Positions 1-12,201 of a stretch of DNA of 64,000 nt are shown in pieces. Position 1 is the first letter of the stretch; each line of letters begins with the position of its first letter. Under the pieces are notes generated by a model. The model had not been told where the DNA came from, did no database searches, and was given only the letters and a program-made list of their open reading frames with translations. Source of the stretch: Gymnorhina tibicen (taxonomy: Eukaryota > Chordata > Aves > Passeriformes > Artamidae); the NCBI GenBank assembly GCA_013399875.1, contig VXAZ01001047.1:744001-808000 (forward strand), given 5' to 3'. The position numbers and the translations under genes are program-made.

Positions 1-1230
1 TTTAGGTAGAAATTTAACTTTTTCAGTCAAAGGAAGAGGACATATGCTGTGGGACACCAGGTCCTGGTATTTTTTATATGATATCTAATGAATTACACTG
101 TTTATTTCTGCTTGGTTTACTGCTGGTTTAGTTTTTGTGTTGCTAATATGCTACATTTTGACTAAATTCTTTAACTGGCTTCCTTAATAAGGATCTTGAA
201 TAGATAAAAAGCAGCAAAAGCAAATCTTACCTTGGAAGCAAGCAATTTATAGATCAGGATTCTCTACTCAGACAAAAACAATGAAATCATTATTCAGAAT
301 ATCAGATAGTTCTGAATACCAAAAGTTACCACTTACACTTTTTTTTGTCTGGTGTTATTTGATACTCTCCAGATTTCCACATTTTAAGAGTGCAAAGTTT
401 AATTTTAATGAATGTAGAAAAAAAAGAATTATTAGTATATGTCAAATTTACTTAGCTACTTTTTAGAGTGATAAAACATTTAACTGTGAAATGAAATCTT
501 CCTCAGTGTTCTCAACTCCATTTACTTAAGTGCAGAGTCCTAGAATTAATAAACAAAACATTACATTTGTTTAATTATTTTCTATAATGCACTTCCTGTA
601 CTGATGATGTCTAAGAAGTTGTACAAATGTCAAACAGAAGAAAACAAATGTTTTGTCAGCTCTGAAACTGCTATACTAATGGAATATCCTATCAGATTGT
701 GATAAGAGAACCTCCGAACTCTGAGCTTGGATCCCCAGCTTGAAGTCCAACTTCATTAAGCAGCAAATCAAGATGCAAATTGAAACAAACTTTTTTTTTC
801 TTTGCTGAATACATAAGCTCAATATCTTTGCAAATCAGACTCTACAGTCATACTGTATACTGTCAGACAAATTTTAAGGTAATTCTTCAGATTCTACTTC
901 CTAAATAAAATGTTACTTTCCTATACTAAGTAGATAACTGCAGTACACTAGGGTGTGTTACAGATATCACTCTTAGGAAGACTCTCTTTATCAACATTAG
1001 TAAGATCTACACTATGCATTTCTAAATCAATCTTCGCTGAAGAACAAATTCATTATTATCAGCTCTTAGTTTTATGACAAAAATTTGGCTGAAACACTTG
1101 GCAACAAACAACGTGGTTGTAATAGTCTGAGTAGTATACTGAAACTTCAAATTCAGCCATGCTGTCCCTATTTGCAAAACCAAGAACATCTTGGTAAATC
1201 CCCGAGCCGTGGGTTATTGAAATCTAGAGA

Positions 1231-1431
1231 AGTGTACTGGGTCTGGCTGAGCTGGAGTTCATTTTCCCTTCGCAGCCCTCACAGTGCTGTGCTTTGCATT
1301 GGTCACTGGAAAGGTGCTGGTAACACTCCTGTGTTTTGGCTACTGCTGGGCAGGGCTGGCACAGCATCAGGGCTGTCCCTCCAACATTCCCTCCCCATCA
1401 ACGGGCTGGGAGTGGGCAAGGTCCACGACAA
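1231..1431 (+). mobile_element. Avian endogenous-retrovirus LTR fragment
   Basis: The segment follows the order of phrases I recall from a common avian LTR family: GGCTGAGCTGGAGTTCATTT, then GTGCTGTGCTTTGCATTGG, then GTGTTTTGGCTACTGCTG, then CTCCAACATTCCCTCCCCAT and GGGCTGGGAGTGGGCAAGG. It appears to be the upstream (U3-like) half only. Sequence after about 1431 no longer follows the family, so the promoter half and any internal retroviral region are missing. Overlapping open frames here are by-products of the GC-richer LTR, not genes. Family assignment is from memory and the ends are approximate. Confidence 0.55.
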
Positions 1432-4400
1432 GAAGTCACCTGTTATGTCCTATCTGAGACTCAACATATCACAGTATTTCACATGCAAAAAACACAGAGA
1501 AGTTGTTGGGGGGGGATGCAGAGCAGTTTAACATTTACTGTAGGCAAAGCAGTGCTTTGAAGAGCCAGCATTCAGGATGCAAGCTTACCATAGGGCCAGT
1601 GGAAGGAGGATGAGTCAGAGTCTGAATGAGTCAAAATATCTGAAGAAGATTGTTTAGTGACAAACTTATGATCTTAGAAGACGCTTGAAGGCACTTTTGT
1701 CTTTATGATTCAGGATGGTTTTATAGTAGAAGACCTTAAAACTGAAAGGATTATACTGCTAAAAGTGGGCATATGCATACAGAGAAATTCTGTACAAATG
1801 TAAATGACAGTATTTTTTTAAAACCATATATTCAAAGTATGTTTCACCACATTAAAGCTATAACAGTAGAAAAACTGCAGCCCTGGATCCCCACTGCTGG
1901 GTCTCAGCTTGAAGCGGGACTGTATGACTGCACAGACATGACAATTAATATCACCAGAAAAAAATGAAAAATGTAGAAGAGGCACTACAGTAAAACTGAA
2001 CACTTTAGAACTGAGAATCCTGTGACAGGATTCCCCACGTCCACACCTCACGCACACACACCAAGGTTCTCTGTAGCGTTGTGAACATGTGCAAAAAAGT
2101 TTCTATCATCCAGGGGAAACCACTATGTAAACCTGTGGAGAGAGAGGAAATAATAATGGCCCACACCTAGCAATGCCATCAAGTTTCACACCATTACACT
2201 TCGGAACATTTTAGTAAACCAGAAAAGATGGGCAAGAACCACCCATCACGTGAGAAGTCGGAAGGTTTGAGAAACCCACGGAGTGTGTGAGTGCCTGAGG
2301 AGGGAAGGCACCGCTGCCACGCAGCCCCAGAGGCTCCCCAGGCCTGCAGCTCCCTGGCTTTGCTGCCTTAATGACGCCTGTTTGATGGTCCCCCCCCTTC
2401 CCGTGTAATGCAGGGGTAGCATATCGGATCCCTGCAGATGCTGGGAGCTGAAGGCAACAGAAAGAAAAGCTTTGACGTTCTGTCATGGAGATGACAGGGC
2501 AAAATGGCCTGCAATAAACAACAGTTTGAGCGGGATAATTTGATGCATTGAGTTCTTAAGCTTTTCCAGACGCTGAACTTAGCTTGGGATGTGAGATAAG
2601 GGGACGGCAATTACTTCACTGAATAGAGTGTGGTTGTGTGAAACCCAGAAAAAGGAACCTTTCTGTGAATGCAGAAGAAATAATACACAGTCTCTCTTTT
2701 ATTTTATTTTTTTTAAGCCCTTTTTCCAGTCATCAGTTTTTAAGAGGATTCATGTGCAGGTCATATACTCTGCAGACTGAAACAATCAATGTTTCTAATC
2801 AATTTTTAGTAATTTTTTAGTTTTGCAATTTTTAGTTGCATTGACACTGCAAAACAAAACAAAATTTTAAAGCCCAATAAAAACCAGCAAGCCTACGCGA
2901 AAACGTCTTTTCCTCCTTCATCCTCCAGCAATCAGATTTACAAAAGTAGCTTTCTAACTGCTGCATATGTTTTTAAATCTGTGTAAAGCCCATTTCATAT
3001 ATCATTGTGGCAGTTCAGCATCTCTACACTCACAAAAGAATATATGAGCAGAGTTATGTTTCTCTGGAAATTGGCCCCTATTATTGGCACATAGGCAGAC
3101 TCGCAAGAAAACCACGCTGCTGGAGTACTTTCCATAAATAACAAGTTGTTAACCCATGCCTGTTGGGTCCAGTCCATCCTTTCAAAGCAGTTATTTAATG
3201 ATATTCCACATGCAGGGGAGCTGTGGGTAAACATGCGCGGAAACTGTCTCTCCGCAATCCAAATGACAGAAAAATTGTGAGCCCCAGATTTCCATCACAC
3301 TTGAAAAAATAATGAGCACCACGGGTAATTTTAGAGCTGAAAGAAAGTTTTTTTTGCAAGTCTAATGGGATTCTATATGCTCCTGCAAATAAATACCCAA
3401 TAGGCAAGGATCATCGTATTGAATACTTGGACTGGCCTTTGTGTACTGCACTTGATAGTTAGAACGTTTACTGATGTTTGAATTTTCTCTCGTGATACAG
3501 AAATTTAAAGACAATTTCCTTCTCGTTTAACATATTGATTTTAATAATAGTGCTTATACCATAGTGTGAGTTTAATCTCAAAGACGCTTTACATATTCTA
3601 ACAGAAAATGAAAGTCATGCAGTGCAAACCAATGTTATCACACCTATCCTCTAACGAAGCATATAAAATGTTTAACCTTACATTGTCATAACGCAAGACA
3701 AAAAAGGAGACAGACCACAGTGACTTTAATGAATTCAGCAAAATACAGCTGACACCAACTATTGCCTAAACGTTCAGATTTGGAACACATTAAATCCTTG
3801 CAGGAAGTTTTGCAGGACCAGGTAAATATGACAATTTAAAATCTCTCTTCCCCATTACAACCACCTAGCAGTACAGTCACAAGAAACAGCTGTGTTTGCA
3901 GAACATTGTCATCAGTATGTTGGCTTTCCTTAGAGGTCATACTAGTTAAACACTTGCCTACATTTAGAAAGCTGGAAATTGGTAAAATCAAAATACACAA
4001 CTGCATCTTGAATACACAGACTCCTAGCTTTCTGATTGCCAAATATTTGGCAATAAACATTAAACTTAATTGACAGGACAATATAATAAATTAATTGGCA
4101 ATATGTTTTCCAACACGCATTTATAATTACTAATAACCCACAACTCCTAGTCCCAGTTCTCCCTGAAGAAAACCCCCCTTGTTATTCACTCTTTGCCAAA
4201 GAAGTTTGCCAGAATTTTCAAATTTCAGCACTTGTTTTAAGGTCAAAGCCAGTATCCTAAGGGAAATAAAATATTTCAGAGCACTCTGAGAAAAATGGTA
4301 TTTGAAAATAAATTTTACACTTCATTTGTCAGGAACATCTTGAAGTGTTGTCAACACAAGAAGAATAATTTTCTAGAGATGTTTCTTTCATCACCTCAGT

Positions 4401-7400
4401 TCCAGATTTCCAGGGATGGAGAAATTACTCATAAGATTAATATTCTAGCTAAGGCTATGTCCCTTCCTATGTATCACCGAAGGAGAAGAGCAAGGTCTGC
4501 TTTCTACGTGGGACGTATATATTCCCACATCTCCCTTTCAGTAACTGCTTGCAAATAAAGTTTTAGTGGGATTTTGCAAAATGGTCAACCATTTAAATTT
4601 TTTTAAATGTTTTCTCTGTATTTTTTTAGAATAGTTGATAAATAAACAAAAACCTTCATATACACTTCAGGCAGTATACATACATATATAAAAGATAAAG
4701 AGATAAGAAACATGGCTACAGCACCCCCCTCAGAGACTTAATATTTTACTTGAATCGTCCAATGCCAACCTGCAAAATTTATATGGTATATTCAAACTCT
4801 GGAATTGAGAAATATTTTAGAGCTTTCTTAAGTAACAATTAGTCTTAAACAGCTTCTTCATTTTTTTTTTTTTTCAAATACAAAGATTAGCTGGACATAA
4901 ATAGTTTTAAGGAAGTGTTTACCACTTTTACCACTTCGTAAGACACATGGCTCTAGGAGACTGCTTGGTTACCTGAAACTGCTTACTTGTACTAGGGAGC
5001 CAAAATCAAATATTCAAAAGTTACCTCATGCACACCATGAGTACTACTTCAGGGTTGAATCAGAATGACAGAGTTATTTAGGATTTTCTGCTGAGGATTT
5101 TCTCTTGCCTAGGTCAAGACAGCAGCAGAGGTAAGTGGTGCTGAGTGCTATTAAGATTTTTATTTGCTAAGTATTAAAGACCTTATTTAGATATCACTGA
5201 AGTTTAACAGATGAATAAAACACCATTTCATTTTCTGCCTACTCAGCAGTCAAAAGTTTTCTCCTTTCTGAAAGACTGATTCCCTGCCAAGTGCCCTTGT
5301 GACTCACTTTTATTTTTGTAAGGAAATAAGTATCATTTATGAACTTACTTTTGAAGAACTCATTTTTGACTGAAGTTCTTTACATTATCTTTAATTTATA
5401 AAATACTACTCCATACATATGCAAATAAATTCTGCAAAAAGCCGATTTTAGACACGTATAAGAGAGGTGTCTGCTCTGACGCAGTGGGCTAAGGCACTTC
5501 TGTAAGGTTTGGTTATCAGCTCCCCATACTTCAGATCCCTGACACTAGAGCAGTGCTTTTTCAGTACTTCACAAGTCCTTGTGAAAAACTTGTGAATGCA
5601 GAGATGACTCATAACAATCAGAAATAGGTAGGAGGCCACATGCAGAAGGAGGATGATAAAAACCTAATGGACATAACTGTCAGTGAGTACTGTGCATGCT
5701 ATGCGCTACATATGATAACATGAGATCGTAAACGCAATTCAAGTGTACAAGGGAGTAGGAGTAAAAGCTGTCAGACAACCATGAACTTGGTCTTGCTGAT
5801 TCAGGGAATCAGACCTTGTACTATGTACGAAACCCAGTAGAGGCGATGAACTTGCTGCACCAGTGAACAACTGAGTCAGGCATGTGGTGTCAGGGTTCTT
5901 TTTACACATATCTCATAAAATGGAGATTCACTAAACCTTGAAGGCTACTCATTCAAGTGGAAGCTTGGTGAAACAGTGCGAAGTAGGAAAAACTGGGCAG
6001 CCAAGCTTGCTTGAAGAGGAAGAAGTCTGGGGTATTGGACTACATTTAAAAGGAGAAAAAAGCCTATGTGCTACAGCTGGATCTCATAACTCAAGGCGCC
6101 CAAAAGACTTAGAAAGAACACATACGAACTAAAAGAAATAAATGAAGTTTATGCAAGGGAGAGGAAGACTGGGTCATACTTTCTTGGCAAAGGTGTATAA
6201 TCTATCTGTAGGATCACACAAAGACAAAAGCAACAGGCAAAAGGTGGACGAGATAAGGACATACTCCATGAGAGGAAGAGCAATGAATACATAGGGGAAA
6301 AAACTCTGAGTTCAACAATGGGATTCTTCACCCAAGAGTGGGAGAAGAAATGAAGCTGTGAAATAGAGGCAGCCATTTATTACTTTGCCTGGGCTTGTAT
6401 ACTACTTACATAAAGAGTCTGGCATTTGGAACCTTTACAATGTCCATGTGCTTGTTAGATTAAAAGACTGACCAGCCCCGAAGAAAAAAGTTTTAATAAG
6501 AAGCAGTCAGAAAGTTGTGCAACCTGAGTGTTTCTGAGCAAGTAATTTAATGCATGAAGACACATGTGACACAGTTTCAGTAAGAAATGTATGTTTGTGT
6601 TTATATATGATGTCTATACAGATGTACTGGGGAAGCAAAAGAGAAAAGGCATGTTTCTCTTGGCCAAATTCATTGTATGTAAGAGAAATTCCTTGTATTT
6701 CGTATTTTTTCCTACAAGCTCTCCTGGTACAGTTCCAGGCCTCCATTTAAGAATATTATATCTGTTACTCTTTCTTACTAGAAATCACATGTAATCTGCT
6801 TTTACCTTCACTTGCTTATATTTTTGCATCCATTCTCTGCTAAAAGTCTGCCACTCCAAAAGCTCTTTGTATACCCCTAACCATATTATCTGTTTTCTTC
6901 TTTCTCTCAAAGTCATTGTTTTGTTTCTTCTTTTGTTTCAGGGAACCACTATTACAGAAATACTGAAATAATGAACAGAACTGAGCTGTGGGAGTTGCTC
7001 TACTAGAAGATGTAAACAAGGCACAATCTGGATGAAAGTGGACCAAATGACACATCAGGGAAAAACACAAGCTCTCCTCCAAGCACTCATCTTCAAGTCA
7101 TGAAGGTGTTAATAACTGCTATCAATCAGGTCTTTCCTCTACAGGCAACTACAGAGGTGAGATGTTTATCTGCTAATTAGGTATCAGTACTTCAATATGT
7201 TCTACCTTTTCCTTTCCAATTCTGACTGAAATAACAGCGCTCTGTTTTCCAAGCATAAGAAATCCCTTAACATGATCAGATACCACATTCAAAATTTGTT
7301 TGTGATATACAAAGGTCTGAGCAGAGAAATGTCATCACATCACACGTACAGGATACGAATGCTTGCCTAGCTATGACCCCTATCAATATCATACACATGC

Positions 7401-10400
7401 TGGCAAGACCCTTACTTTAACCATTTCTCTTTCACTGGATTGACAGCTAGTTATTGTTATTGCTTGTTTCGTAATTTGTAAATGTTTTTGTAATTACTTG
7501 TTGCTCTCCTTTGATTAACCTGCCAGCTTTACATAAATCATTTTTCCTAGGATCATGATGCTTTTTTTTCACATCCAGTCAGACATCAGCTATGCTGGCA
7601 CCTTAAGTGTCCCACAATAGACTTAAATGAGAATGGAAGACATATCTTGCTAAGAGGTTTGCACTGCTCTTTGATCTCTCTGAATAAATCTGTAATGGCT
7701 GTAACTCCATGATAAAAACAGCTCACAAGCAATTAAAATTTAATTTTATTTCATTTTCACTCAGAGGGAGTATTCACCCAATTTTTGTACTATAAGCACC
7801 TGGTACAGCTGTATGATAAGATGGGAGAGTTAAGCAAACAAAAATTTCCTCCCGGAGTTACCTGCTAGACCCAGATCTACTGTCAGCACCATTACCCAAA
7901 AAACTTTTTGTCTGCTTACCCTGTTTTCTGCACCTGTTTTTTTTGCCCCAATACCATATTCAATGGTGCCGCAAAGGAGAGGACCACTCTGCTAGGGAGT
8001 AAAGCTTTGAGGAAACTGGGTGATACATTAGCTGTAAATAGAAGAAGATGAGTGTAATGTGAACTACTTAACTAATTACAAATTCAGACTGATTTATCAT
8101 GCAAGTTCCACCTCCGTCTTGTTGCTAGTAAATTTCTGCACTACTGCAACGGCAAGGGAAGCTTCAGCAGCCCTTGTCCCATTAACCCATATACATTTTG
8201 GAAATGCCCCTCACATGAGCCTGGCCACGACAGTTTTTGGGGCCTTATTATGATACAGTAAATTTTGGAGGAACAGAACACTATCCAATTACTTCAATGT
8301 TTGCCTTGATAGACAAGGAAGATGGAAACAACTTTCTTCATAAGATGCCTTTCTCCCTAAGTTATAAACAAATAATGTTCACTTCCAGCATGGAATACTG
8401 TAATTTAGTTGGTTTTGTTTGTTTGTTTTGCTTAGAATTGAAAGTACAGAAAATGCTACTTTTTGTTAAGTACAAGGCTTTTCTTTTTAACTGCCATTAA
8501 ATATTCCTCTAAAACATCTGTTTGTGCATACTTTCATTAAAAATGTTATCACAGTTTTCTAAGCACTGGAAGAGATTTGTATACTCTCTGTGTTAATAAG
8601 GATATCCTGCAGCCACTGATCGGCCTAGCTGCAATTGAAATGGTAATATTTATTTTAAATTTAGGTTTCAATGGTCAAAAGGTATTTGCTGCTGATAAAG
8701 CAGTGCAATTTATACCGATGTTATAGTAATTTCTAATTAAAAAAACCCAACCAAACAAGCACTTGGTGTCCCAAACACTGTATTTCTTTTACAAGCAGCT
8801 TTCCTTGTCCTAACTCTTTAATGCTATGTTAATGCAGCAGTGTGTTTTTCTCCATTAACAGTAAATCACCATGAACTACTTACTATGTTTTAATTGCTTA
8901 TGCACGTGTTTAATTTAATTTATGTCACCATTTACCTCCTTGCTGAAATCACACGGGTCTTTCAAAGTTGTAGGCACCTAATACCTATACTAATCTAATG
9001 ATCAAAACTGCTCTGATTTTTGTATTTAAAGGGTTTAAAGATAACAGCCGTAATGTCGTATTAGACACAATAGCATGATTTCAAGGCTGTCCTATCAACT
9101 TCATCCTGACAGCTTTTCTATTTCCCACAGCTGCCTTGCTCACTTATTCCTTGGTGCACAGAAATAAAAGTATAAATCCAGGTAATGAAAACAGTCAAGC
9201 TGCTCATAAAATGTCATATTACTCTGAGACTGCACATCACTTCCCCAACAGTATCCTGTCAGTCACATGCTCATTCTTGAAGTGATTGGAAGCACTGGCC
9301 TGAAACACGCTCGGAAAAAAAAAATCCACTCTAAAACAAACAAACACAAAGCCATCACCAGAAAAATTTAGAAATTTTTCCTTAATCCCATACTTACAAG
9401 GCATTCAATACTATTTAAAAAATAATTCTTAAAACAGCCATATACAAAATGGAGGGGCGTAAAGGTGACAAGCACATCACTGTGCTTATTTTGTCACTGA
9501 CAAATCAATAACTGAGATGTGTGGATATGGAGATACAGCTCTTTTTTTTAGGATGATGATGGATGGAGTATGTGACACTAACAAATGTCAGTGCATTCCT
9601 TCAATAGAAATTTATGCTGTCAACAGCAGAGTTTTAAAAGTGCTGGGTTTGTTTTGTTTGGTTTTTTTTTTTTTGATCTTCAGGGAAGCAGAGTTAACAA
9701 GTTTGTAACTGCTGTGACTAATCTGTAAGCTTGTGATTAACGTCCCTATTAAATATCTATGATACTCCTAAAAAGATTTAACTCATCATACTTATTCTGA
9801 ACTTGCAGCTTTACTGTTAAATATGGCTTCTAAAAGATTTAACTTGTATCTCTCCAAAAGACATAAATCTGGTGACACATATAGATATTCAGAGAACTTG
9901 CAAGATTCATGAACAGTTCCTGAAAGCACCAACTGGCCAGTAAATCTTACTTTGTTTTTTCATTAGAGAAACATGCTCACCTGTAAATAGGTTTGGGGAA
10001 CAGTGCACCTACTGGAAAGGGGGTAGCTCAGGAACCAAAAGTTACCTCTCTGCACACCTGACACATGGTTTTACACCAACTGGCATTGTACAGATTTTGC
10101 CTTGCTGGTTTATTTTACAAATTGAACATGTTAATGAATGTAAAAGCACCTCGATGCGAGGACCAGTTTTCCAACTAACCTCACACAACTGAGATTCACT
10201 TTTGTAACATACACAAGTGAAACAAAAAATAAAGACTGAAAAGAATGCAAATCATCCTTTGAGAACACTGAGAAGCTTCAGAGACATAACTGGAATGATG
10301 ATCCTCTTTTGTCCAGCCTGTAAATCTGCAAAAATATTCCTATGGTCACTGTTCTCTATGAAGCTCTGATGTTCCCAGGGTATGTACACACACCTATTAC

Positions 10401-11959
10401 AGGAAAAATTAACACAGTTGTTTTTAACTTCAAATCTTTCTGAATTCTTGCTTATGTGATTTACATCTTGTACATTATTAGAATACACACAATATAGTCT
10501 CCTTTTCATGGCAAGAAAATCTATACTTCTGTAATGCCTTCTTTTGCAGACTTGATTTCTCACCATTAACACCGCGTTAATTAACATCTTTCACATTTAT
10601 GCAATTAAAACAAATGCTGTTAAGCAGTAGATTCTTTTGCAGCACAGCAGCCATGCTGGCCATCCTGGAAATTCATCGGCAAATACTCTAAATTCCACCT
10701 CAGTGCTCTGACATGACACAATTTTACTACAGAACAAGAGAAAATGGGCTATAAAAGCAGGCTTATGGCTGAGGCAATGGAATATGCCACTGCCATTGAA
10801 GCAAAACAACTTTAATGGTAAAATCAGTATATGGAAGCTTGGTAACTGTGATCCTAGTAGCAACAAGACAATCGAGGCTGTAGATGTAGTCACAAGAGAT
10901 GCTGCATTCCTGGAGCCAGCTGCTTTTTAAGACAGAGCCAGGGAGCTCACCTTGCTAGCTAAATGAAACAGTGACCTATATGGTTACTTAAAGAACCAAG
11001 AAGTAGCCTTAAAAATGAAGAGCTGTTACAGAAAATGGGTATGTGTCTTTCATTCATCAAATCCCAACATCCTCATCAATTAAAGCTTTAGCAACACCAA
11101 AACATGGACTCAGGAACTCATTCCCAAGGACCTTTACATGCTTAACTGCTTCTTAAAAGCCTCATCTTCACCACAGATCAGAAAGGATGAAGGAATGTAA
11201 ACCCTTTTCAGGGTCTTAAAATCCATATTACAGATGTTACAGATGCTACAATTCTCCTCCTTTATTTTCAGTTTAATCCAACATTTCCAAGCAGTGCCTA
11301 TGGACCACCAAAGACCCTCAAGGCATCACTTAGCAGTCGTGTGAACAGAAGAATTTAAGAGTCAAGTCTCTCTGCAAGTGGTACAAAGGAGGCCCAAATA
11401 CAAAAAAAAAATATTTTTTCCTTAAGGTCTGACTCTTATCAGGAATCCTTAGAGTGTGCTTTCTATACTATCTTCCACAGGTTTAAGATGACACTTAAAC
11501 ATTCTGCAGGATTAGAAAAGAAAATAGAAATATTGTTCTGAGAATCACATATGACTAAAATTATCATTGTGAAATGTAACTGAGTGGCTTCACAGTAGCT
11601 GAGTTACCTAATGGCCACCAAATTCTTTTATTTATGAATACAAAAAATAGGCTTTGGCAGATGACCTTGGCCTGTTTTTCTTCAAACTTTATTGCTTCAA
11701 CTCCAAAGAACAGAGAAATTTGTCATTCAAGCAAGATTAAAATATATACACATATACATTAAGGATGTAATAGGTATATCTGATAGCCTTCCAAATTATC
11801 CATATTTTAAAATAGTAACTCTTACATGAAAGAGTCTTTTGACCAGCAACATAAAAACAAGCCCCAGGATTAAAATTTACCATTGCAAACAACTTATGAA
11901 GACTTTTTTTTCTCTCTTTTCCCTTTTTTCTACAAACCCTAGATCCACTGTAAAAACCA

Positions 11960-12201
11960 CTGAGACCCGGACAAGCTTGAGAAGTGGGCCCATGAGAATC
12001 TCATGAGGTTTAAGAAAATCAAGTGCAATGCACCTGGGTTGGCACAGCCCCTGGTATCAGCACAGCTTGGGGGATGAACAGATCAAGAGCAGCCCTGCTG
12101 AGAAGGATTTGGGGGCGCTGCTGGATGAGAAGCTCAACATGATCCAGCAATGTGCACTTGCAACCCAGAAACCCAAACCATTCTGTGATTCTGTGGTTCT
12201 A
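11960..12201 (+). mobile_element. CR1 retrotransposon fragment, internally deleted
   Basis: The plus strand begins with CR1 ORF2 (reverse transcriptase C-terminal region) sequence, reading approximately DKLEKWAHENLMRFKKIKC, then after a small frame change SSPAEKDLGALLDEKLNM and QQCALATQK. It then jumps directly to the CR1 terminus ACCATTCTGTGATTCTGTGG. Most of the distal ORF2 and 3' UTR are missing between about 12170 and 12180. The copy is truncated at its 5' end, as is usual for CR1, and is not functional. It lies antisense to CDKAL1. Confidence 0.85.

Noticed and set aside
1085..1560. Overlapping 148- and 74-codon frames on the plus strand
   Set aside because: They coincide with the GC-richer LTR fragment and match no protein I know.
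2240..2480. Possible CpG island or promoter
   Set aside because: GC-richer than its surroundings but short, with few CpGs and no nearby exon.
10019..10080. tRNA-like start GGGGGTAGCTCAG
   Set aside because: Only an A-box-like word is present; no anticodon arm, B box or acceptor pairing follows.
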